DNA of 64,000 bases from Echinicola vietnamensis DSM 17526 (GTDB lineage: Bacteria > Bacteroidota > Bacteroidia > Cytophagales > Cyclobacteriaceae): assembly GCF_000325705.1 (NCBI RefSeq), contig NC_019904.1, positions 2,420,001 to 2,484,000 of the forward strand. The letters run 5' to 3'. Positions 8,198 to 16,008 of this stretch are shown here, one piece after another; position 1 is the stretch's first letter, and each line of letters opens with the position of its first letter. The position numbers and the translations under genes are program-made. Below the pieces are notes generated by a model. It was given only the letters and a program-made list of their open reading frames with translations, did no database searches and was not told where the DNA came from.

Positions 8198-8222
8198 TTT
8201 ATGACGATTGACAACAGAAGCG

Positions 8223-9620
8223 ATGGAAAAGAAAACATTATTTGATAAAGTCTGGGATGAGCACGTAGTCAAATCCGTTCCAGGCGGGCCTGATGTATTT
8301 TTCATAGATAAACATTTTATCCATGAAGTTACCAGCCCCGTGGCATTCCTTAACCTTGAAAATCGAGGAAACAACGTACTCTTTCCCGAGCGTACGGTAG
8401 CCACTCCTGATCACAACGTGCCTACCATCGATCAGGACAAAACCATTAAAGATAAGCTTTCCCGCATGCAAGTGGAAAAGTTACGCGACAACTGTAGCAA
8501 GTACGGAATTGAATTGCACGACTTGGGGACAGACCACCATGGTATCGTGCACGTGATCGGTCCAGAACTGGGCATCACCCAGCCGGGGATGACCATTGTT
8601 TGTGGCGATAGCCATACCTCTACACACGGTGCTTTTGGGGCGATAGCCTTTGGGATCGGTACCAGTGAAGTAGAAATGGTATTTGCTTCACAATGTATCA
8701 TGCAGTCCAAGCCTAAGCGCATGCGTATCACCGTTAATGGTGAGCTTGGAAAAGGCGTAACCTCTAAGGATATTATCCTTTACATCATCTCCAAGATCTC
8801 TGCCAGTGGTGGTACCGGGTATTTTATCGAATATGCGGGTTCTGCCATCCAAAGCTTGAGCATGGAAGCAAGGATGACCATCTGTAACATGAGTATTGAG
8901 ATGGGAGCCAGAGGTGGATTGATCGCTCCAGATGAGGTGACTTTTGATTATTTGAAGGGAAAAGAACATGCACCCAAAGGGGAAGATTGGGACAAGGCAG
9001 TGGAATACTGGAAATCCCTCAGAACCGATGAAGGAGCTGAATTTGATTTGGAATATACCTATGATGCCGAGGACATCGAGCCAATGATTACCTATGGTAC
9101 CAATCCTGGTATGGGCATCAAGATAAAAGATATCATTCCTACCACAGAAGGTATGGAAGGGAGCAATAAAAAGACTTATCTGAAGTCATTGGATTACATG
9201 GGATTTCAGCCTGGCGAACCCATCAAAGGAAAGAAGATCGATTATGTTTTTGTAGGAAGCTGTACCAATGGCCGGATCGAAGATATCCGTGCAGTAGCGG
9301 AGTTTGTGAAAGGTAAGAAAAAGGCGGACAACATTACCGCTTGGATCGTACCGGGTTCCAGGGAAGTGGAAAGCCAAGCCATTGAAGAAGGGCTGGTAAG
9401 TATCTTGGAGGAAGCAGGTTTCAAATTGCGCCAGCCAGGATGTTCTGCTTGCTTGGCCATGAATGATGATAAGATTCCTGCAGGTAAATATGCGGTGTCT
9501 ACCTCCAATAGGAATTTTGAAGGCCGTCAAGGACCAGGAGCAAGAACCTTGCTAGCATCTCCGTTGACCGTAGCTGCTGTTGCCATCACCGGCGAAGTGG
9601 CAGATCCACGTGAAGTTTAA
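8223..9620 (+). CDS. leuC: 3-isopropylmalate dehydratase, large subunit
   Basis: Aconitase-family large subunit that, with LeuD, isomerises 2-isopropylmalate to 3-isopropylmalate in leucine synthesis. From the ATG at 8223 it has 465 residues; an in-frame ATG at 8208 would add five. The [4Fe-4S] ligands are C347 in GSCTNGR and C407/C410 in [10 protein letters not shown], the same numbering as in E. coli LeuC, which supports the start. [20 protein letters not shown] is the substrate-binding signature. It is followed by leuD after 19 bases, so the two subunits are made together. Confidence 0.96.
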   Translation: MEKKTLFDKVWDEHVVKSVPGGPDVFFIDKHFIHEVTSPVAFLNLENRGNNVLFPERTVATPDHNVPTIDQDKTIKDKLSRMQVEKLRDNCSKYGIELHDLGTDHHGIVHVIGPELGITQPGMTIVCGDSHTSTHGAFGAIAFGIGTSEVEMVFASQCIMQSKPKRMRITVNGELGKGVTSKDIILYIISKISASGGTGYFIEYAGSAIQSLSMEARMTICNMSIEMGARGGLIAPDEVTFDYLKGKEHAPKGEDWDKAVEYWKSLRTDEGAEFDLEYTYDAEDIEPMITYGTNPGMGIKIKDIIPTTEGMEGSNKKTYLKSLDYMGFQPGEPIKGKKIDYVFVGSCTNGRIEDIRAVAEFVKGKKKADNITAWIVPGSREVESQAIEEGLVSILEEAGFKLRQPGCSACLAMNDDKIPAGKYAVSTSNRNFEGRQGPGARTLLASPLTVAAVAITGEVADPREV

Positions 9621-9639
9621 TCAAAAATCGATCAAGAAA

Positions 9640-10233
9640 ATGGCTTACGATAAGTTCAATATATTAAAAAGTACTGTAGTGCCGTTGCCCACAGAAAACG
9701 TGGATACGGACCAAATCATCCCCGCGAGGTTTCTGAAGGCTACCGAAAGGAAGGGCTTTGGGGACAACCTTTTCCGGGATTGGAGATATGACAGTGAAGG
9801 AAATCCGAAGGCTGACTTTGTGCTGAACGACGCTACTTACTCTGGTAAAGTATTGGTGGCTGGCAAGAACTTCGGATCAGGTTCCAGTCGTGAACATGCG
9901 GCATGGGCGATTTATGACTATGGTTTTAGATGCGTGGTCTCCAGTTTCTTTGCAGATATATTCAAAAACAATGCGCTGAACATCGGCATCCTGCCCGTAA
10001 CAGTGACCCCTGAGTTTTTGGAAGAGATTTTTGCTGAAGTAGAAAAAGATCCTGCCACTGAAGTAGAGGTGGATATTGAGAAGCAGACCATTACCCTTCT
10101 CAGCACCGGGAATTCAGAGTCTTTTGATATCAATTCTTACAAGAAGCAAAACATGCAAAATGGTTTTGACGATATCGATTACTTGCTGAACATGAAGGAT
10201 CAAATCGTTGAATTCGAAAAAACGAGAAAATAA
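9640..10233 (+). CDS. leuD: 3-isopropylmalate dehydratase, small subunit
   Basis: A 197-residue swivel-domain subunit of isopropylmalate isomerase, partner of LeuC. The start MAYDKFNILKS at 9640 is preferred to an upstream in-frame ATG (9580) that lies inside leuC. Diagnostic segments are NVDTDQIIPARFLK near the N-terminus and GKNFGSGSSREHAAWAI near residue 75, both typical of LeuD. A 10-bp perfect hairpin with a T-run follows the stop codon (10250-10295), so this gene may end a shorter version of the operon transcript. Confidence 0.96.
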   Translation: MAYDKFNILKSTVVPLPTENVDTDQIIPARFLKATERKGFGDNLFRDWRYDSEGNPKADFVLNDATYSGKVLVAGKNFGSGSSREHAAWAIYDYGFRCVVSSFFADIFKNNALNIGILPVTVTPEFLEEIFAEVEKDPATEVEVDIEKQTITLLSTGNSESFDINSYKKQNMQNGFDDIDYLLNMKDQIVEFEKTRK

Positions 10234-10249
10234 CAAGGCTAGTAAAAGT

Positions 10250-10295
10250 ACATTCAAGCGGTGGTAGGTCTTATCATGGCTTGAATGTCTTTTTT
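10250..10295 (+). terminator. Terminator-like hairpin inside the operon, between leuD and leuA
   Basis: ACATTCAAGC (10250-10259) is perfectly complementary to GCTTGAATGT (10279-10288). The loop is 19 bases, and C plus six T (10290-10295) follow. This is an intrinsic terminator shape, although the loop is long. It would reduce or regulate expression of leuA and leuB relative to the upstream genes. Confidence 0.65.
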
Positions 10296-10309
10296 GTCTA
10301 GCAACTTGA

Positions 10310-10337
10310 TACGCAATACCAGATATGAATTACCATC
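10310..10337 (+). repeat. Imperfect heptamer series abutting the leuA start
   Basis: Heptads TACGCAA, TACCAGA, TATGAAT and TACCATC run from 10310 directly up to the leuA ATG (10338). The unit TACCAGA also occurs in the series before ilvN (6469-6496). Whether this is a shared repeat element or chance is open. Confidence 0.4.
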
Positions 10338-11879
10338 ATGCGTCTTGATAAGAAAGTAGAAATCATGGATACCACGCTGAGGGATGGCGAACAGACCTCG
10401 GGAGTGTCCTTTTTGCCCTCCGAAAAACTCCAAATTGCCAAGTTGCTACTGGAGGAATTAAGGGTGGATAGGATCGAAGTGGCATCTGCACGGGTTTCGG
10501 AAGGGGAACTAGAGGGAGTAAAGAAGATCACGCATTGGGCGGCCGAAAAAGGATACCTGGACTGTGTAGAGGTGTTGGGTTTTGTGGACACTCCTGCATC
10601 GGTGGACTGGCTGACAGAAGCCGGGGCGAAAGTATTAAATCTCCTGACCAAGGGATCGCTTAACCACCTGACCCACCAGCTGAAAAAGACACCGGTGGAA
10701 CATTTCGCCGCCATTGAAAAGTGTATCCATTACGCCAATGAAAAGGGGATTTCGGTGAATGTCTACCTGGAAGATTGGAGCAGTGGTATGCGCCATTCTA
10801 GGGATTACACCTTGGAGTTGATAGCCTTTTTGGCCGATCAGAATGTGAAGCGGGTCATGCTGCCCGATACTTTGGGCCTTCTGAAACCTGCTGAAGTAGC
10901 CGAATATGTTGGTTTGGTGAGTGAGCAATTTCCTGAAGTACATTTTGATTTCCATGCCCATAACGATTATGACCTTTCGGTGGCCAATGTCATGGAGGCC
11001 ATAAATCATGGTATTTCAGGTATCCACACCACTGTAAACGGACTAGGCGAACGGGCCGGGAATGCACCGCTGGAAAGTGTCGTAGCCACCCTGTCGGATT
11101 TTACGACAGTAAAGCTAAATGTCCAGGAAAATAAAATTTATCGTATCAGCAAGTTGGTCGAGCAATTTTCCGGACTTCATATTCCTTCCAATAAGCCCGT
11201 AGTTGGCGAAAATGTCTTTACACAGACGGCAGGAATCCATGCCGATGGGGACAATAAAAAGAACCTCTATTTTAATGATTTATTGCCTGAGCGTTTTGGC
11301 CGTACACGGAAATATGCTTTGGGAAAAACCTCTGGAAAGGCGAATATCCTTAAAAACCTCCTGGAGCTGGGGATTAAGCTGGAACCGGAAGAGCTCAGCA
11401 AGGTGACCCAAAAGATCATTGAGCTGGGAGATCGAAAAGAACGGGTGACCACGGAGGACCTTCCCTATATCATTTCTGATGTCCTTCAGAATAATTCTAT
11501 TAAGAAGGATATCAGCATCGAAGGGTATCACATGACCCACTCCAAAGGGCTTAAGCCTACCGTGCAACTCAAACTGAAATTTAAAGACCAATTTTACGAG
11601 GCACATGCTTCTGGAAACGGTCAATTTGATTCTTTTATGCTGGCCCTGCAAAAGATCTATAAATCCCTTAATAAGAAACTTCCCAAATTGACGGATTTCA
11701 GCGTGAGCATCCCTCCCGGAGGGAAGACAGATGCTTTTGTGGAGACCGTGATCACGTGGGATTATGGTAGGATCATCAAGACCAAAGGCTTGGACAGTGA
11801 CCAAACCGTGGCCGCGATGATGGCCACCGAGAAAATGCTCAATATCATCGAACAAATCGATTCAGGAAATCGAGCATGA
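10338..11879 (+). CDS. leuA: 2-isopropylmalate synthase (or citramalate synthase-like) family enzyme
   Basis: DRE-TIM metallolyase that condenses acetyl-CoA with a 2-keto acid. In this operon the natural role is 2-ketoisovalerate to 2-isopropylmalate, the first step of leucine synthesis. The protein has 513 residues. Metal and substrate motifs are DTTLRDGEQ (11-19), HAHND (206-210) and NGLGERAGN (234-242). The C-terminal ~130 residues resemble the LeuA allosteric domain (SIEGYHMTHSKG onwards), which normally gives leucine feedback inhibition. The HAHNDYDLSVAN version differs from E. coli LeuA (HCHNDLGMAVAN), so a (R)-citramalate synthase activity for isoleucine cannot be excluded; no ilvA is seen in the operon. 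The ATG at 10338 directly follows a heptamer series. Confidence 0.85.
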   Translation: MRLDKKVEIMDTTLRDGEQTSGVSFLPSEKLQIAKLLLEELRVDRIEVASARVSEGELEGVKKITHWAAEKGYLDCVEVLGFVDTPASVDWLTEAGAKVLNLLTKGSLNHLTHQLKKTPVEHFAAIEKCIHYANEKGISVNVYLEDWSSGMRHSRDYTLELIAFLADQNVKRVMLPDTLGLLKPAEVAEYVGLVSEQFPEVHFDFHAHNDYDLSVANVMEAINHGISGIHTTVNGLGERAGNAPLESVVATLSDFTTVKLNVQENKIYRISKLVEQFSGLHIPSNKPVVGENVFTQTAGIHADGDNKKNLYFNDLLPERFGRTRKYALGKTSGKANILKNLLELGIKLEPEELSKVTQKIIELGDRKERVTTEDLPYIISDVLQNNSIKKDISIEGYHMTHSKGLKPTVQLKLKFKDQFYEAHASGNGQFDSFMLALQKIYKSLNKKLPKLTDFSVSIPPGGKTDAFVETVITWDYGRIIKTKGLDSDQTVAAMMATEKMLNIIEQIDSGNRA

Positions 11880-12016
11880 GGTGAGCGTCACTCAGAGGAA
11901 TGGTTATTGGTCAGGCGTGATGCCAAGCCTGCCGAAATGCCGCATACCGGCATCCGGGCACATGGCCCTTGAAAATCAGTAATAAATACATCAAAAACCA
12001 GAAAATATAAATTTGT

Positions 12017-13084
12017 ATGGAAATGAATATAGCGCTGCTACCAGGTGATGGTATCGGCCCTGAAGTGATCGAACAAACGGTAAAAGTGGTCAAAGCCGTA
12101 GGAAAGAAGTTTGGCCATACCATTACTTTTAAAGAAGCTGTCGTAGGTGCTGCAGCGATTGATGCTACAGGAAATCCCTATCCTGATGAAACCCACGAGA
12201 TATGCCTCCAGGCAGATGCTGTATTGTTTGGTGCCATCGGTGATCCCAAATACGACAATGACCCCAAGGCAAAAGTAAGGCCTGAGCAAGGTCTTCTGGC
12301 CATGCGGAAGAAGTTGGGATTGTTTTCCAATGTGCGTCCTACTTTCACTTTCCCTTCATTGATCCATAAGTCGCCTTTGAAGAAAGAGCGAATTGAAGGA
12401 ACTGATTTGGTGTTCTTGAGGGAATTGACCGGTGGGATTTATTTTGGTGAGCCTAGAGGACGAAACGAGCAAGGCACCAAAGCCTTTGATACCAATGTGT
12501 ATACGAAAGAGGAAATTACCCGATTGGCAAGAATGGGCTTTGAGTTTGCCCAAAAAAGAAGAAAATTATTGACCTGTGTGGACAAGGCCAATGTATTGGC
12601 TACTTCACGTCTCTGGAGGGAAACGGTCCAAGAGCTGGAGCCTGAATATCCTGATGTGAAAGTGGAATATGAATTTGTGGATGCGGTAGCCATGCGCCTG
12701 ATCCAATGGCCAAAAGCCTATGATGTATTGATTACCGAAAACTTGTTCGGGGATATTCTTACAGATGAGGCCAGTGTGATCAGTGGATCTATGGGATTGA
12801 TGCCCTCTGCTTCCTTGGGAACAGATGTGAAATTGTTTGAACCGATCCATGGCTCATACCCTCAAGCAGCAGGAAAAGATATCGCCAATCCATTGGCTAC
12901 GGTACTTTCTGCGGCCATGATGTTTGAATATGCCTTTGACCTGAAGGATGAAGCCAAGGCCATTTCTGATGTGGTGAACCTTTCACTGGCCGAAGGTGTG
13001 GTGACGGAAGATATCGCAGAAGAGAGCAAGCCAAGCAAAACCTCTGAAGTGGGTGACTGGTTGGCTGCACAGATCTTAAAGTGA
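12017..13084 (+). CDS. leuB: 3-isopropylmalate dehydrogenase
   Basis: NAD-dependent oxidative decarboxylase that forms 2-ketoisocaproate from 3-isopropylmalate. It is the last gene of the operon. The protein has 355 residues. LPGDGIGPEV lies at the N-terminus, and the metal-binding NLFGDILTDEASVISGSMG segment lies near residues 243-261. EPIHGSYPQAAGKDIANP is the C-terminal isocitrate/isopropylmalate dehydrogenase signature. ATG codons at 12017 and 12023 are both possible. A perfect terminator follows 30 bases after the stop (13114-13139). Confidence 0.95.
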   Translation: MEMNIALLPGDGIGPEVIEQTVKVVKAVGKKFGHTITFKEAVVGAAAIDATGNPYPDETHEICLQADAVLFGAIGDPKYDNDPKAKVRPEQGLLAMRKKLGLFSNVRPTFTFPSLIHKSPLKKERIEGTDLVFLRELTGGIYFGEPRGRNEQGTKAFDTNVYTKEEITRLARMGFEFAQKRRKLLTCVDKANVLATSRLWRETVQELEPEYPDVKVEYEFVDAVAMRLIQWPKAYDVLITENLFGDILTDEASVISGSMGLMPSASLGTDVKLFEPIHGSYPQAAGKDIANPLATVLSAAMMFEYAFDLKDEAKAISDVVNLSLAEGVVTEDIAEESKPSKTSEVGDWLAAQILK

Positions 13085-13113
13085 TCCTTATTAATGGATA
13101 TGAATAGTTGAAG

Positions 13114-13139
13114 ACGGAACCCATTTGGGTTCCGTTTTT
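13114..13139 (+). terminator. Intrinsic terminator of the ilv/leu operon
   Basis: ACGGAACCC (13114-13122) pairs perfectly with GGGTTCCGT (13127-13135) around an ATTT loop and runs into five T. This ends the operon and shows that the downstream regulator has its own transcript. Confidence 0.9.
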
Positions 13140-13188
13140 GTTTGCCGTGCATGCTAAACATCAGTGTTTTTTCACTAACTTAATCCCC

Positions 13189-13776
13189 ATGACCGCAAAC
13201 CTGATCAATACCATCCTTTCACTGATTGAGCTTGATGAGAATGGGGTCAGTGAGCTAAAAGCGATCAGTCAAATCAGGCGTTTTTCCAGTGGGGAGCATT
13301 GGATTAGGGAAGGGCAGGTGCCGCGGTCTTTTGGTTTTGTGGAGAAAGGGCTGTTTCGAATTTATTATGCAGATGCCGAGGGAAATGAAGTCACCAAGGG
13401 CTTTTTTCAGGAGGGAAGTTTCCCTACGGCTTATACCGCTTTGCAGACGGGAAGTCCTTCTTTTTTTTCCATCCAAGCATTGGAAGGTGCCCAATTAGTG
13501 ACTATTGATTATGCAAGGTGGTTGGAGATGTACCGTGCCGATCCTGTTTGGAAGGATTTTTTGATTGTCATGCTGACAAAAGGGTATATGAAGAAGGAAA
13601 AACGGGAAAGGGAACTGTTACAGCTGTCAGCAGCAGAGAGGTATCGTGGGTTTTTAACCGAATATCCCGGCCTCGAATCAAGGATTAAGCAACATTTCAT
13701 CGCATCCTATCTTGGGATTACCCCTGTAGCCCTTAGCCGCATTCGCAAGAAAATGAGATGCATTAACCTAGGTTAA
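13189..13776 (+). CDS. Crp/Fnr-family transcriptional regulator
   Basis: A 195-residue regulator. An N-terminal cyclic-nucleotide-binding-like beta-barrel (about residues 20-115) is followed by a dimer helix and a short C-terminal helix-turn-helix (about 160-190, with SYLGITPVALSRIRKK as recognition region). The in-frame ATG at 13108 lies before the leuB terminator, so the start at 13189 is used. The effector is unknown; many Bacteroidota Crp-like proteins of this short type do not bind cAMP. An 18-bp perfect palindrome overlaps the stop codon (13761-13778), 45 bases before the SDR gene, and is a natural candidate for its operator. Confidence 0.88.
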   Translation: MTANLINTILSLIELDENGVSELKAISQIRRFSSGEHWIREGQVPRSFGFVEKGLFRIYYADAEGNEVTKGFFQEGSFPTAYTALQTGSPSFFSIQALEGAQLVTIDYARWLEMYRADPVWKDFLIVMLTKGYMKKEKRERELLQLSAAERYRGFLTEYPGLESRIKQHFIASYLGITPVALSRIRKKMRCINLG

Positions 13777-13778
13777 TG
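13761..13778. promoter_or_regulatory. Perfect 18-bp palindrome, candidate operator for the Crp-type regulator
   Basis: CATTAACCTAGGTTAATG is its own reverse complement. It includes the regulator's TAA stop and lies 45 bases upstream of the SDR start (13824). Dimeric Crp/Fnr proteins bind palindromes of this size. The last codons of the regulator (Asn-Leu-Gly) are encoded within it. Confidence 0.55.
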
Positions 13779-13823
13779 TAATGATCGTCAAGAGGTGCCA
13801 AATTAGCGGAAAAACAATCCGTT

Positions 13824-14558
13824 ATGAAACTACAAAACCAAACCATTTTGATTACGGGCGGCAGTTCAGGGATCGGGCTGGAACTGACCAGAAGATTGGC
13901 CAAGGAGAACCAGGTATTGATCTGTGGTAGGTCCATGGAGAAGTTGGCTGCGGCGGAGAGACAAGTTCCCGGGGTACATGCCTTTTCTTGTGACCTGTCC
14001 CAAGTGGCTGACCGTCAACAGCTCTTTGAATGGGTTCGCGATCGACACCCTGATTGCAATGTCCTGATAAACAATGCAGCATTGGTACATCGAACCAGCT
14101 TTCAGGATGATCCAGCGATGATCCCCAAAATGAGATTGGAGGTCGAGACCAATTTGATGGCCCCTATGGAAATATCTAAATTGTTTTTGCCCTTATTGGA
14201 ATCAAAAAGGAATGCCCAGCTAATCAATATTACTTCTGGTCTGGTGTATGCTCCCAAAGGTGCCTATCCCATTTATAATGCCACAAAAGCAGCGTTGCAT
14301 AGTTTTACCCAAACCCTTCGATTACAGCTAAGGAATTCCTCGATAAGGATTAGGGAAGTCTTGCTGCCTGTGGTGGATACGCCTTGGCATCAAGGAGAAG
14401 TGCCTAAGATGGCTATCAGTGCTGAGGATGCGGTTACTAGAATGCTTAAGGGACTGGAGACCAGCAGGGAAGAAATCCGGATAGGCAAAGTGAAATTGCT
14501 TTATGTGATTTTCCGGCTTTCCCCAAAATTGGCCTCTGCCATCATCAACCAAGCTTAG
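13824..14558 (+). CDS. Short-chain dehydrogenase/reductase (SDR), DltE-like
   Basis: A 244-residue classical SDR oxidoreductase. The NAD(P)-binding TGGSSGIG is at residues 11-18 and NNA at 83-85. The catalytic triad is S138, Y151 and K155 (YNATK). The arginine in CGRS after the second strand suggests NADP. The overall pattern (IRIREVLLPVVDTPW near residues 175-190, short C-terminus) resembles the DltE-like group found in Bacteroidota next to Crp-type regulators. The substrate is unknown. It lies 47 bases after the regulator, with the palindrome between them, so the regulator probably controls it. Its stop overlaps the convergent FAD oxidase by 4 bases. Confidence 0.85.
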   Translation: MKLQNQTILITGGSSGIGLELTRRLAKENQVLICGRSMEKLAAAERQVPGVHAFSCDLSQVADRQQLFEWVRDRHPDCNVLINNAALVHRTSFQDDPAMIPKMRLEVETNLMAPMEISKLFLPLLESKRNAQLINITSGLVYAPKGAYPIYNATKAALHSFTQTLRLQLRNSSIRIREVLLPVVDTPWHQGEVPKMAISAEDAVTRMLKGLETSREEIRIGKVKLLYVIFRLSPKLASAIINQA

Positions 14559-15712
14559 CTTCTCAGCCGTCGCATCATTTCTTGAACCCCTTCTAAATAC
14601 ATGTCCGTTACAGTGGCATCAGGAGTGGTGTCCCAATTGTTGTTGATGCCATTTCCACCAAGCATCACTCCGTCTTGCCGGGGAATGAAGTATACACCTC
14701 CCATGCTGGCGCGATAGCGTAATTCCGGCTGGGGGACTAAAAACGCCAATTGACCTGATATCGGCATGAGCTCTTCATCCCCAAACAATTCAAGTGATCC
14801 CAATCCTGTACAATTGGCAATATGCTGCTGCGGAAGATTGTCGATGTCTTCCAATCGGTTAAATGTTTTTATTTCTATTTTTCCACCAGCCAGTAAAAAA
14901 TCGTCCCGAAGCATTTTCATGTATACCGGAATGTTGAAAATAGTGGTTGGTGATCGGTACACGGTGGATCGTTTAAATGGATTTTCCCTTCTATTGAGTA
15001 ATGTGGACGATGGATAGAAGTCCATGTCGGAAGTAAATAGTTTGTCATGAAGTGAATAGTGATTATATGAATCTGTGGATGGCTTTTCTTGACGAATGCT
15101 GTAGCTTTCCATCCAATCTACCATGTGCTGAATGCCCAGTAATCGTTGAAAAGCATCGTAGGAATACTGGCAGGCCTTCTGAAACATTGCAGCAAATGCT
15201 GGGGTAAGCCTATCTGGATTCAATAACCTGGATGTAGGAGACCAAGTGCCGGTGGCTAAGGCAGAAGTTACATTGGGATAGACGTCTTTGGTGTAGATGG
15301 TGACATGATATCCTTTGTTTTGAAGGGTTCTGGCCGTGGATAAGCCACTGATGCCACAGCCTATTACGGCGATTGTTTTGGGATGTGTTTTTTCAATCAG
15401 TTCTGCGGCGAGCATTGCAGTACCCCAAGAAAGTGACCAGCCACTACCTCCATGGCCATAATTATGTGCAATGGTCTTATTGCCCAACTCCTGTAAGGCA
15501 ACCCTGGGACCGCTTTGGCGGAATGGCCTGAGCCCAACGGTTTCTTTGATGATACGCTTTTTTGATACCATCACCTTGGGCAGCTTGGGATGGTTAATAT
15601 AAAAATTGGCTGTTGAACCTGTGGGTAGATAGTGTGTACATGCACCTAAACTGGCAGTTCCAATACCGGCCAATGCGGCTTTTTTGAGAAAATCTCTTTT
15701 GTGATTTTTCAT
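14555..15712 (-). CDS. FAD-dependent D-amino-acid-oxidase-like lipoprotein with permuted motif order
   Basis: A 385-residue flavoprotein of the DAO fold, from the ATG at 15712 (a start at 15733 would add seven residues). The N-terminus has a Tat-like KRDFLKKAALAG segment and a lipobox SLGAC (C25), so it is probably an exported lipoprotein. The C-terminal hallmark of D-amino-acid oxidases, GLRPFR (60-65) with HNYGHGGSGWSLSWG (83-97), lies before the FAD-binding IGCGISG loop (117-123). The protein ends shortly after YFIPR (341-345) and a GG turn, where a normal oxidase would continue into GLRP. This order indicates a circular permutation. The carboxylate-binding arginine region is retained, so an oxidase acting on D-amino acids or a related amine is plausible. 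It is convergent with the SDR gene. Confidence 0.75.
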   Translation of the reverse strand: MKNHKRDFLKKAALAGIGTASLGACTHYLPTGSTANFYINHPKLPKVMVSKKRIIKETVGLRPFRQSGPRVALQELGNKTIAHNYGHGGSGWSLSWGTAMLAAELIEKTHPKTIAVIGCGISGLSTARTLQNKGYHVTIYTKDVYPNVTSALATGTWSPTSRLLNPDRLTPAFAAMFQKACQYSYDAFQRLLGIQHMVDWMESYSIRQEKPSTDSYNHYSLHDKLFTSDMDFYPSSTLLNRRENPFKRSTVYRSPTTIFNIPVYMKMLRDDFLLAGGKIEIKTFNRLEDIDNLPQQHIANCTGLGSLELFGDEELMPISGQLAFLVPQPELRYRASMGGVYFIPRQDGVMLGGNGINNNWDTTPDATVTDMYLEGVQEMMRRLRS

Positions 15713-15954
15713 CTTGTTCCCCTTGTAGATCATGAATGGTAAATGAGATTAGTAATGGGGAATTCCGCAGAAGGATCGAAATGGGTATTATTTTGAATAA
15801 CAATTACTAAACTAAGGGAATTATTTTAAAAATATAAAAAAGAGGGAAGTGTAATTAGGGAAAATTAAAAATAGCGAATTAGGAACGGCATGTTCCATAG
15901 ATCTATTGGAAAAACAGACACGATAGAAGGGTTTGAAAATAGGGCGTAAAGCAC

Positions 15955-16004
15955 TTCGTGCCTTGGCAACTAAAGGTAAATTCTCGATGTCGCCAAGGCA
16001 CGAA
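15955..16004. repeat. Palindromic repeat downstream of fabI
   Basis: TTCGTGCCTTGGC (15955-15967) is perfectly complementary to GCCAAGGCACGAA (15992-16004), enclosing 24 bases. On the minus strand it lies just after the fabI stop, but no T-run follows. It resembles the scattered palindromic repeats of other intergenic regions (compare GTGCCTTGG near 53.66 kb) more than a classical terminator. Confidence 0.55.
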
Positions 16005-16008
16005 TGGT

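Noticed and set aside
11936..11954. Small hairpin ATGCCG/CGGCAT before leuB
   Set aside because: Only six base pairs with a five-base loop and no T-run; too weak to call.
13108..13188. Upstream ATG extension of the Crp-type regulator
   Set aside because: It would start before the ilv/leu operon terminator (13114-13139) and adds residues without family match.
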